DNA from: Annona cherimola
Lineage: Eukaryota; Streptophyta; Magnoliopsida; Magnoliales; Annonaceae
Length of the DNA stretch: 64,000 bases
NCBI GenBank assembly: GCA_030490835.1
Contig: CM059972.1
Span: forward strand, 89,141,137-89,205,136
Reading direction: 5' to 3'
The position numbers were made by a program, and so were the translations under genes. The notes beneath the pieces are model-generated. The model was not told the origin of the DNA. It worked only from the letters and a program-made list of their open reading frames with translations, and ran no database searches. Positions 47,140-59,019 of this stretch are shown one piece after another; the first letter of the stretch is position 1, and every line of letters starts with the position of its first letter.

Positions 47140-48766
47140 TGTGAGACCTTAGCTTTGACAAAGGATAAAAATTAGTTTTATCCTTTATAATAAAGAGGAA
47201 TAGAGGAGAATTGAAGAGATAAAGTTATTTGCAAAAATTAGGATAAATTACAATAAATAATAATCTTAATTTTAGTTGTAAATTTTTAAAGAAAGGAGTG
47301 ATATTGTAATTATAAAGTGTATTTAGAAAGAGGTTAATCACAATTTTAAAAAGAAGGGGTTAATTTATAATTTCAAAAAGAAAGGTATTAAATTTTAATT
47401 TAAAAAAATAGAGACAAAAAGGGACTGAATTACAATTTTAGAAAGACTAGAGATAATAGACAAAATTGTAATATTAAAAAAGACCAGAGACAAAAGGTTG
47501 CTTATCAGGTAAGTAAACTAAGGAGGTAGAATTGCGTAATTATTAAAGTAGCTTATAGGGCAAGTATCCTAAGTAGGTGTGATTGCATAAAAACACCTAA
47601 GATGGTAGAATTGCATAAAATTAAATCTAAGCAAAACCTATAAATTGGTAGCTAGGATAATTTTAGGGATTCAAAATTGGAACTTAAAAAGTTGTGCTCA
47701 AAAGTCAAGGAGGTTAGGAGAGAAGGAGGTGTCCAAAGGAAGGAAGGTTAGAGTTTTGACTTTGAATTTCAAAAAGAAAGGTTTATATTGCAAATATGGG
47801 GTAAGTAGAATCCTTTTCAATTTTGATATTATCGGTTTCCAAAATTTGAATGTTCAAGTATCATCATGGGCTGTGGAATATTTTCAGTTTTGTGTTCAAA
47901 TTTGTGTATCGATCTTATATTGAATTTTGTATTGGATTTTATACAATTTCAATTACATGATTTAATTTATAAAGTTATATTAGACCATGCCATGCATGCC
48001 ATCAGTATATATGCTTCTTTAGATATGGTATTATGAATGATCTTAGGGCACATGATAACAGTGAAAACGCAAGAAGCCCACACTAGAGCTATGTTGTGAA
48101 GGGGTCACATGAGATGTGACATTTATAGTCTGCATGTATGGACCACACAGTATTATGCGAACCATTTACAGTGTATGAATATGGACCATATAATACTATG
48201 TAGTATATGAATGTTTATATGATTTTCGAGCATGAGTACGTGTCTATTTCAATATAATGAGTTCTTTTTAATGTTGTTGATTAAGTTGATTTTTACTGCT
48301 TTTCTACTTACTCAATTTACTTGGAGTGACTCCAATTTTCTTATTTTTTAGCTAACACGAAGAAAAATATTAAAATATGTGGATCTTAGATGGATGAAGG
48401 GAGCTACATTTGAGAATGGATGTTATCTATATTAAGCAAATTATATTATTTAGGGTATATAACCAAAGTGATTATATTAAAGTGGTGATACTAGAAGAGC
48501 ATTTAAACAAATTGTGTGATAGTTGACTTAATTTTATGGATACAAATAAAGATATAATTTTTAGATTATTTTGCTTCTATTGTAATTCAAATTGGCCATT
48601 TACCATTGAGATATTGTGATTTTATGATTGTGATTATTTAAGTGGGCCCATAATCCACAAGTTTTTAGTTCAAGTGGTTCCGTATTTCCCTCAACTTAAC
48701 TAGTCTTCATTTGGATTTATTTAGTGACCACTGGTTGGCTAAGATTCTAGTTGGTGAGGCGTTACA
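47140..48766 (-). mobile_element. solo-LTR-like dispersed repeat, copy C
   Basis: Interrupts copia B between KEEFKAIEKNN and the RT start. Read on the minus strand it begins TGTAACGCCTCACC and ends GGTCTCACA, and shows the same internal order as copies A and B (a GCTAAAAAATAAG block, then AGTCAC...GAGTAAGTAGAA). No coding capacity, though a 92-codon frame exists at 47645-47923. No clear 5-bp duplication (ACAAT against AAACA). Confidence 0.5.
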
Positions 48767-48769
48767 AAA

Positions 48770-50085
48770 CATATGAGAGATGATAGATCTTCCAAAAGGA
48801 CAAAGCTAATTGGTATAAGTGGGTTTTTAAAATAAAATTTATCTCAAAAGGCAAAGTTGTAAGTACAAGGCACAATTGGTTGAAAAAGGCTAGAAGCAAA
48901 AGCTAAAAATTGACTATCATGAAGTATTCATACTAATTGCTAGACATGATATACTAAGATTGGCACTTTCCTTAGATGCTCAAAACTTATGAAATTTTTT
49001 TCAGATGAATGCGAAATCAGATTTTTAGCATGACAATCTTGAGGAAGATGTGTATGTGGAATAGGCATCCCACTTTGAAAAAGTAAGAATAGAGAACGAA
49101 GTTTACAAATTGAAAAAAGTCATTTATGTACTAAAGCAAGCTCTATAAAGATGGTATTTTTGCATAAGTATCTACTTTAAAAATATTGAGCTTGAAAAGT
49201 GTCCCTTTGAGCATACTTGATATGTGAAAATGGTGGTGACGGAAAATTCTTAATTATATGTCTGTATATAGATAATTCGATCTATACATGTAGTGATCCC
49301 ACCATGTTTAAAGAATTTAGAAATTCCATAAATAGAGAATTGGATATGATAGATTTGAATTAATGTACTATTTCTTAGAACCGAAGTTAAGTAATCCAAA
49401 AATGATGTTTTTATATCTCAAAGATGCATGCAAGGCAATTTTTGATGAAATTTATAATGCAAAATTGCAATCTTGTTTGTACTTCAATTGAACTAGTCTA
49501 AAGTTGAGAAAACACATTAGCGTGGGTAAAAGGTGGATGACACATATTTCAAGAAGGTTGTAGGTAGTTTGATACATTTACCTGTTATGATACCTAATAT
49601 CATGTATGGAGTAACGTATAGTAGATCTTAATATCTTTCATGGTAGAGAAAAGAAGATTTAATTGGCTTCACAGTCAATGACTACTGTGGAGATCTTGAT
49701 TATAGGAAAACCACTTCTAGGTGCAGTTTTATCTTTGGACAAGTGTAATTTTTTGGTCCTCAAAGAAGCAGTCGATAATCACTCTTTCAACAAGAAAAGT
49801 AAAATATATTGCAATAGCAGGATGTGCATGTCAAGTAGTTTGGTTATGAAGATTGCAAAAGAAAATGAATCAACACTAAAATGGAGGTATTCAATTTTTT
49901 GATAATGGATCTATTATATCATTATCCAAAAATTCAGTTCTTCATTGCATAAGTAAGCACATAGATATAAGATTTTACTTCCTACTTGACATGGTAAAGA
50001 GGAAAAAAATTGCGATGAGATTCTAAAGAAACATAGTTGAAATTATAGACATATTTATCAATCCTTTGCAGGTAGAAGTCCTTGT
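48770..50085 (+). pseudogene. copia B reverse transcriptase and RNase H remnant
   Basis: Begins with NWYKWVF (the usual KWVF motif), then KIDYHEVFILIARHDILRLA and FQMNAKSDF, followed by decayed RT blocks to about 49400. From about 49660 DYRKTTSRCSFIFGQV and later blocks match copia RNase H. It is full of stops. Confidence 0.65.
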
Positions 50086-50139
50086 GAAGTTGCAGTTACT
50101 TTTTAGCATATGTTCACTCAATTGTCCAATTTAAGGATG

Positions 50140-50537
50140 TGTATTGGAATAACATAAATTGGAAACAGGCTATAAGTCAATGAGTTATTATTGATTATTA
50201 TATTAACTTATATAACAAAAATAGGATTAGGTATACACACTGCGTGCATCAATCAATGTGTTAGATATGCGTATCTCTTTTAGTACTAATTAGATGTGGC
50301 TAGGTCCTGTATCTAGGCAATTTACTTGGTTTTCTCAAGTTATAATAGGTGTCTTAGGTATTTTTTAAGCATCAAGTCAAGCATCTAGTTAAGAAGAGGC
50401 TAGTTGTAAGAATTCTTCAAGTTTGCCTCAACAAGATGAGTTTTTCGTTTTATTCTCTATCTTTTTTGCCCTCTTTTAGTTTTTCTATTTTATTCTTCTA
50501 TGCCTCAACAATATTTATAGAACCAAGCTTTCCAACA
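50140..50537 (+). repeat. copia B 3' LTR
   Basis: Diverged partner of 39491-39865, slightly longer through small insertions. Confidence 0.7.
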
Positions 50538-51661
50538 AGAGGTTGGTCATTGTCTGTTAGAAGATTAATAAAGACCAAACAATCACTTTTAATTTTCGCT
50601 TTTTAAACTACAATTCAGCAATCAACTATAATAAACATCCATTTATAGTCCTGGGTCATTGCACTAAAAATATATCACTTATTCATATTCATTGTTTTTT
50701 ATTCATATATTTACATCCATCTCAATTTCTATTACAATAAATTCCTGTGATATTCTTATAAATTTTTCTAAGAATAAGACAACATACTCTCTATTTAGCA
50801 AATTTGGAGACACAGCTCCATCATTCACACTTGAGACAGCTCCCCATCAAATAAGCAGGAGATAATGCCTCAAAAGACTTAAGTTCCCAAAACTCCCACC
50901 CTACATGGGTGAGTTGAACCCACGATCTTTGGTTCGTTAGCTAGCAAAGTACTAATAGGGATAAATCTCATTAACCTCATTAACTGCTTTTAAATTCAAT
51001 TTCATCCATCTAGCCTTTGGTTTATGCTAGCGAACAAATCTGGCATGTGGTTGGAAGTTGTCTGTATAATCAAATTTGGAGACTGATAATGACTAATGAA
51101 ATCTATACAAATATCAAAAATGTAAAAATTTGATGATGAATAAAATGTTGTTAGGACAACACTTTTATAGAAAATGATCAGAACTCATGCTTAAAATGCT
51201 CAGTTTTTTTTTTAGCTGGGAAGAATGATTATTCAGGTGAGATATTTTGAAAATGCATTTGCATTACATTAGGATATTAGCATGTAGTACATCAGAACAT
51301 TGGATGTTTCCAGTAGTTATACTTTTGAACATCAGTAATGTTCATACATTGAATATTATGGATGTTACGTATGAGCATTGCAGTTTTAGTTATCGACATC
51401 AACTACTACATATGTGGTTGCATACCACACACCTCAAAACAAGAATCCACACCATCTCTCTTCTCTTCTCAAAGTTTTCTTTTAAGTAATCACTTTCCAT
51501 CTAAGTGATTATTTTATTGTTTATCAAGTTTTTGTGTGACCAAAGAAGATAAGCGGCTTTCTGTTCTTGAATTAATCTCATTTTTATCGTGAAGTAATCG
51601 TATATTATTCTAAGCAGCTTAGAGGACAGTAAAATTACCTTAAGAAAATAACATTGGTAAC
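50538..51661. other. intergenic DNA with a SINE-like repeat
   Basis: Contains the SINE-like repeat described at 50745-50970. The rest shows no gene; a frame at 51247-51489 has no recognisable similarity. Confidence 0.45.
50745..50970 (-). mobile_element. probable tRNA-derived SINE
   Basis: Minus-strand head has an A-box-like TTAGTACTTTGCTAGC and B-box GGGTTCAACTC (plus-strand 50911-50921), then a body with GGTGGGAGTTTTGGGAAC. No acceptor stem. Ends approximate. Confidence 0.45.
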
Positions 51662-52037
51662 AATTGGAAAAATAAGCATCTGTTACATATCTTATTTAGC
51701 GAAAATGGAAGTAGAACGATTGAAAAGACTGCATCTCAAATTTCATCACTTGACTAAATTAGAATCACAAGATCAAAAATCACTATACTACTACAACCTA
51801 AATGCCACTAATCTCTGAAAGGGTTTAGGAGAATTCTTTAGGAATTTTTCCTGAATGGTTAGATGTATATTTCTCTTGGAGACCTCAAACACGTTTATAA
51901 TTATCCTCGGAGAAACATGTCGAAGTTGTCCCAATATAGTTATGTTTTCATACATTGTGTATTCAAGTTGAATACATTTCCCAGTGTAGGAGGAAAACGC
52001 ATAATGATTGTAGTTGTATCATAATAAAATCCTAACA

Positions 52038-55000
52038 TCTTCCACTTGCACATGTTAAGTTTCTCTACTAATCTTCCTTTCAAAATTTTTCATACTAGAA
52101 AATAAGTTGTGTAATCTTTAAGTACTTACGAGCTCAAGACCATGTTCTTGTTGGGTATAACATAGTAGCTACAATAAAAAAGAAAAATGTATGTCCATAT
52201 ACACTCAATATACCCTAGACTTATTTCATTACATTAGTCCAAGTATATTTAATATCTCATAAGGCTATACTTAACTTTTCGTCTTCCATCGTATACAATA
52301 GTTGACCGATGTATACAAGCAAGTGATATAAACAAAATAGCATTTCTCCATACATGTATCTCTTAATTATAGACTAACTACTTTTCTAGACATGTATTGG
52401 AAAACTGCATCACCCATGACTTATAAGCAACATGCTCAGTTAGCAACATTATACCACAACCTCAAAATATAGTCGAAAGTCATGTAGGGTGTTGAATCAC
52501 TTTTATATCATGTAGTTTCACTATTAATTGAGAAAATTTGAGTATTTTAGATATTTTGAATCATATTTTGATTGATTTAGCTTTACTTAGCATAAAACAC
52601 TCACAAATAACCGATTCATTCAAAGCAAGAAAGTACATGCAAATTTGGACCCTAAATCATATAGAAACAACAGATTTTGATATAAAAAATAAGCTCAACC
52701 AGGTTCTCCCAAGTTTCCATGTCAACGGGCCTAAAAAATACTTTCCGTTGGTATGTTATGGCTACCGTAATTCCTCCCTAATCAAAATTTATGAGTAGTT
52801 AAAGATGATCCGTTTATTTAACGCAGCATGTGTCTGTTTTGAGAAGTTTAAAGCTCAAGGACTAAGATCATATTTGATTTGATGATTTTGAAGATCTTGA
52901 AGAAGTTAAAGCAATGACCAAGGCACCTTAGAACATCCTTGGAGCTAGGTTTGAGGTCCGAGAGTGAGAGGAGTAAAGAACATAAGGCATGACGAGTTGC
53001 TTGGAGTGGTTGAAATACCATCAAAGCTTCCAATCAATAAGCTTTCTCTTTCTTTCTTTCTTTTGATTTTAATTGTCTTATTTGTGACGGACATTGAATA
53101 TAATAGTATTTTGTATTTAATTTTTATTATAAACGTGCTAGACTAAACCTTTTATTTAGGGTTTAGGATATAACATGTGTTCAATATAGCGAATATTATG
53201 GTTGATTATTTAAGGTATCTTGTATTAATTTAATATTTCTGATTTTAACAGTTATTGGGTGTATGGTACCACATTTCAAAATGATTTCATATATTAGGTG
53301 ATGTAACCGAAAGATGAAAATCTAATATATAACAATTAAAATATTAAATTTAGAAATCTAAAACCATAAAAATAGACATGATCTTGAGAAATTTCATAAA
53401 CTTCTACAGAATTTAATAGATTCTAATTGACTTAATCCCATAAAAATATATGCTTAAGAAGATTAGGGTACGCCTTATAGATTTCAAAAAAAGTTGCAAG
53501 GGTAATTTAGAATTTGTTCTTCTTTAATACATAATATCTGAATTAAATAAGCACTTAATACATTCGTTGTAAACGCCGTATGTGAAACCCTAGATCCTAA
53601 GTACTTATATGCCTTGACTTTTAATTCCTCTTCTATGTTCTTAAGATCAACATTTTCTTTGGTTATTTCTTTCCTTTCATTCTATTCTCCTTGTGTTCGA
53701 TATAAGTTTTAAAATCTAACGTCTTAAGTTTTGAATTTTCTATGGGATCGATATTTTATATACTACAATCTATGACCCGTGCACTTGCAGAGAGATTACA
53801 AACATAGGGCATAATACTAAAATTGTTACAATGTTAAGAGCTCTCATAATGAGGAGATGGAGATTATTCAAATAAAAAAAACTCAAGTCACTTCCCTTAT
53901 GAGTTACTAAGCACACGCGATATGAAACACGTGTTATAGTGAAAGAACTCCTAACTCACAAGAAGCATTTGTCATTAACTTTTTAATACCATATAGACCT
54001 TATTTTAGTCACTATCAAGTGCCTCACTTGAGTCCTGAAAGTATTCGTGCTCCTTAGGCGCAGATTAAAGCTCACATTTAGCTTTAACAAAGTCCAATGG
54101 GAAGTGAGACTCCCACTGTGGTTAGGATCTAATAAGATATGATTTCATCTTGATTATCTTATCAAGGTGATAATCATCTCAAGTCTCATGTTCAGATAGA
54201 ACACTTATCTTACCTAATTTTGTCTCATCTTTATATGTTTCTAGAACATCAAATGTGATTGCTTATGAGAGAGAGTCAATCTCTGACTTTGCCGTCATAC
54301 TTCAGATTGAATATTTTTCATTTATTCAATCATACTAGTATTGATATCACAAATCAACAAATGCCATGATCTATGCGATATAGATGCGTTGCACTACCAT
54401 TAGATATAACATAAATCTAGCTTTCAAATTAAGTTATCTCTTGCTATCTACAGGATGTCAACATTTGTTTAGCATGATATATGACTTAATATTGATTTTC
54501 ATACCTCTAGGTGCTCACATCAATCAATATTGACATAAACTACAGGGCACAAATTACTTGTTTAGAAAATAATTTACAATGCATAAGCTTATATGAGTTA
54601 ATTCCCTCAATAAAGATAACTTATATGAAGGGCACAAGATTAAGTATGCCCACAAATCATAAGGAGTAAAGATAACTTATTTAAAGGGCACAAGATTAAG
54701 TAAATGAGCAATAGCCAGTAATGCAATTAGTTCTCAACTATATTCGTGTAACATGTAAAGCAATTTAATACTTCTAACTTATGGAAAATCAAGAAAATGT
54801 GACCAAATTATAGATAATTACCAATGAAAGTGAGGAAATATGAGTCTTATGCCTCTTCCTTAATTTTTTTTATTGAATCACATATGATAAAATTGGTCAA
54901 TTGCAATGAAACCTCAGCTTTAGTTGCTTTATGAAACGGTTTTCTTATTGTTTTTTCTGACTACATAATTTTCATAAAGGATAGATCAATTTTAAGAGTG

Positions 55001-55339
55001 GGCCATGAAGGCTTTCTTTAGCTACCTGATTCATCTTTTTCTATCCAATATGATGCAATCTAGCATATTATATATTTGCATTTACAATAGCATTAAAAAT
55101 ATAAAATAAAAAAGCATTCATCATTATTGCAATCAATACTATGAAATCATCAATCCAGAATAAAGAGAGTTTTTTTTTAAAAAAATTACATTAATACAAT
55201 TATCATAAAAAATTTAGGCTAAGTAAAGATAGAACAGAGATTAAGTTTTGCCAAATTTCTAGTGTGCATAGAACATCATATAAGATCAAGGTTTGGCCAT
55301 GATGTAGCTTTAATTTGCAAATTCCAATTCTTTTAACTC
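52038..55339. other. copia C interior without recognisable genes
   Basis: Occupies the place of pol. No RT or integrase motif found. Contains a 35-bp duplication of period 56 (54611-54645 and 54667-54701, core GGGCACAAGATTAAGTA). Confidence 0.45.
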
Positions 55340-56330
55340 CTACTTCGGAGTTATTTCCCACATTTATTTACTTTATTCCAGCTAGAATTTGATAATGTTC
55401 CATAAAAGCTCTTCAATAATTAGTTATATGATTTGTGCTCCTGAGTCTATAATCTATAAAGGATGAGATTCTTTAAGCATTTCTGAGTTATTTATAAAGG
55501 TATATAGAGGAGTAAAGTTAAGTAATACTTCCTTTGACTCAGTATAACCACGAGTAAAAGTGTCCTAACTTGCTATAGTTATAACAGTTGATTTCAATCA
55601 TATCTTTCCTTCTTTTGCAATTATTTCATTTGCGCTAGATCTTTTTAGACTCATATGGGCCTTGATCATTATCTTTCCCTTTTAGGGAACCCTTAGTTCC
55701 TCTTGCGCTTTAAAAAAGAAGTTTTGTGTGAATCAGAATCGATCACATACAATTGGTTAGAAGAGGATTTTGCAGCCTTTAGATGCTCAACCTCTAGATT
55801 CAACTGACACAAAATATCATCAAAATATTTGATATTTCTGTTGTACATCATGTTGACTTTTTATATATTTTTTATTATTAAGAAAAGATTTTATTATGGC
55901 CAGCACCTTCTATTAAATCCCTGAGAGCATGAGCTCTCGAATCATATTGATATCTGCTTAAGATATTGCCTCGTAGTATGATATTGATATTTCTTATTGT
56001 TGTCAAGCCTGATTATAAGGCTTAGTAGTTGAAATACTACTATATGTGTCCTTCAGAGCTAGCCACATGACCTGAGCGGCAACATATAGTTCAAACTATG
56101 TTTGAGATCATATTATATATTGCTCAACAACACAATGTAAGTGATTTTTTAGGCTAAAGAAGCCTTGTGATCTAATATCTCTTTCTCAAGTTCAATTATG
56201 ATATTATTTAATGATTCTAGTGCTTCTCATTTGTTCGGAAGATACTGAACATTCAATGTTAGATATCATAATTATCACTATTTAATTTTTATCTTGGTTC
56301 AAGTTAGCAACAATCATTTTTGGATGCCAT
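55340..56330 (-). pseudogene. copia C gag and protease remnant
   Basis: Minus-strand reading begins MIVANLNQDKN, continues through gag-like pieces, then a decayed CCHC knuckle INCYNYSKLGHFYSW (about 55615-55565) and a protease motif IIDSGAQII (about 55430-55400). Stops throughout. Confidence 0.55.
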
Positions 56331-58489
56331 TATTGGTAACTAATTTTATTAAAAGTAGCACAAGTACATAATCAATACTAGGATAAATTATTTTGCCACA
56401 AGAGACTGACTAAATTAATGATAAACCAACTTAAGGAATAATTTTGAAAATTCACTTGTTCCTAGTCACCATTCATGTTGCAAATGTCGAATTGCCATTA
56501 ATTTAATTCAATTACACAAAATTTTAGTTCCAAGTGAGAATTTCTCTAAATCAAACAAACTTAAGAACCATTAGTTCTAATTAAGAATTTCTTTAAATCC
56601 TACCAATTTCGGAACTCCCACTCAAACATGAAGGTCCTAAAAAATAATATTTATTTCATCATGTATGATAAGCATAATACATGCATTTTTTTATAATTTT
56701 ATAATTTTCATGGAAAATAATAATACTTTCCTATATTTTCATTTACAAAGTTATAAGCATTGTCACATAAGTTTCATAAATGGGAACCATTAGCTTCATG
56801 TGAGAATTTCTTCGAATCTTGCCAACTTGAGGCATATAATATTGAATACAATTCAATAATGATGATTATATTTATTATGTATGATTAAATTCTATAAGAT
56901 TTTCTTTGGTTAACCTGGTATGTAATAGGGAGTGTGGGAGGCTCCCCTTGCATATGCAAGACCTAGTTACATAACCACAAGATCCACTTTAAAATCTCTC
57001 ACCCAGACACCTACGTCTAGTCATACCATATAATATAATTTTACTATAAGAAAAAGTTTAATATAAACTATAATCATAACATAGTGTAATGTATCATAAC
57101 TTATATAATTGCACATATGTTCCATGCTTAAGGGATTATATTTCATAACTTATGGGATAAACATAATTAAACATGATGTAAATATGCATGTTATACAAAT
57201 TATTAATTTTTAGTTTCAAATAAAAATCTAGCCATACCATTGCATTTAGAGCATTAAAATTAGTAGGAATAAACTATTTGGATCATTAAAATTAGATTTA
57301 AAATAGCTAAAATTCAGCAAATTAGAAATTGATGGATGAGATTGCGCCATGTCAGCACTAGTGCCTATTGTCGCTGGCCGGCGACTTGCCCCGCTTGGGC
57401 TTGGCCCCTCCTAGGTCGACCATTTCTACCAACTCATTAAGTTTGGCTTTTGTCTAGACAACTAGGCCACATTTGGTTTTAGGTATGATTGGGCTCGATC
57501 TATTGGGCTTGGTTTAAACCATTTCTTACTGCCATCGATAGTTGCCATTAAGGCCACCATTGCCAATTTAGGTCCCATTTGGGCTTAGCCCACCCTGACC
57601 AGCTCATAAGGTGGCTTATCAACATGCCTACTCCTAGTCGAAGCCTAGAAGCCCAGCTCGTTGAGGCATAATGGGTGGTTTTGCAAAAAAAAATATGGGG
57701 TTTATGTAATATTGATGTTTTCCAAGGGGTTTTTAGAAAAAATTCCTCTAACTTAAAGTCAATGGAAAAATCAACAGTACACCTATGACAAATGGGCACA
57801 CTGTACATATCATCTAATTTATTTAATTTTAAATTCAATTAAATATTATTTTAATGATCTAATCCATCCTAAAATTCCATTGTCATGTAATTAACATAGT
57901 GGAACATATGATTTGCATAATTAATTTAAATAAATAATTAACTATTAATAAAATAATAATAAAATGCACTATCACATGGTTATAATTTATATCATGTTGC
58001 AAGCATATAGACATATTGAAATGATACAATTCCACTAAAATCAAGCACATAATTATCATATATGAAAAGCCATATCAATTATATTTCTAACAAAAAAATA
58101 ATTCTATTACATGACAAAGACAACAATGGAAGTCGAAATTACAATAGTCATCTTTACATTTAATTAATCACAAGGATTGTCTCAATTTATTTTTTCAATA
58201 ATCTAAACCAACGTTATTTTATACAAGAATCCAATTCAATTCAAGACCCTACTTGCATATATTTGGAAGATCACAATAAAGAGAATCTAACAACTTGATA
58301 AATTGCATAACAATCTTCAAGAAAAATCTAAAGCGTTATTGGAACACATGCTCAGATTTCTTGTCAAAAGTGTGGTATGATTTCTCAATATGCTAACTAT
58401 CTTCAAACAAATTCTTTGAAAAAATATATGCATGTATATCATTACCACTAAGCAACTAAGACAAAACATAGATCAGGCTCTGATACTAA
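56331..58489. other. copia C leader region
   Basis: AT-rich with a GC-richer patch at 57340-57660 (GCCGGCGACTTGCCCCGCTT). No gene; the 96-codon frame at 57838-57548 has no family resemblance. Confidence 0.45.
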
Positions 58490-59019
58490 TATTCAAAAAA
58501 TAGTATCAATTACATACCTTATTTAGCGAAAGCAAAAACAGAAAAATTGAAAAGATTGCATCTCAAACTTAGTCGCTTTGCCGGATTGAAATCACAAGAT
58601 CGGAAACCAACTATACTACTACAACCTAAATGCCACTAATCTTTGAAAAAGTTTAGAGAAACTCTCTAAGGATTTCTCCCATATACTCAGATGTGCATTT
58701 CTCCCAGAGACCTCACACATTTATAATTATTCTAGGAGAAATGCACAGGAGCTATCTCACTACAAATATGTTTCCATATACTGTGTATCTAAGTAGGATT
58801 ATATTTCCTAATTTAGGGAAGAAACTCATAATTATTATACTTGTATCCTAATATAATTCGAAGAATAACACAAAATAATTTTGATTCTCCTAATTTCCAC
58901 GTTTTTAATCTTTCTTTATTTTTTTACCCATTTTCCCCAGCACTTTATTCTCTTGAATTGCTTTCAAGTTATGATGCTCTGTTACCCAGACATCCCAAAT
59001 ATTGTCATTGGGTACTACC

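Larger units (their letters stand above)
39491..50537 (+). mobile_element. Ty1/copia retrotransposon with three nested insertions (copia B)
   Basis: The 5' LTR is 39491-39865 and the 3' LTR about 50140-50537; both contain CAATTTACTTGGTTTTCTCA and GTTGTAAGAATT and end in CAACA. Between them in copia order on the plus strand are gag (40809-41388, resumed at 45860), integrase (46105-46732), RT (47060-47139, resumed at 48770) and RNase H (49600-50080). Insertions: a hAT (39886-40800), a MULE (41389-45859) and a solo-LTR-like repeat (47140-48766). All coding parts are broken. No clear 5-bp target duplication and only a weak primer-binding site were found, so the element is old. Confidence 0.8.
51662..58853 (-). 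mobile_element. Ty1/copia-type retrotransposon, gag-protease only (copia C)
   Basis: Minus-strand element. The 5' LTR is 58853-58490 and the 3' LTR 52037-51662; both share ACTACTACAACCTAAATGCC and TTTATAATTAT. A primer-binding site next to the 5' LTR (plus-strand GGCTCTGATACTAA, 58476-58489) reads TTAGTATCAGAGCC. A purine tract GTGCAAGTGGAAGA adjoins the 3' LTR. Gag, zinc knuckle and a protease motif lie at 55340-56330. A leader of about 2.1 kb precedes gag. I could not find integrase or RT in the 3.3 kb downstream. Confidence 0.7.
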
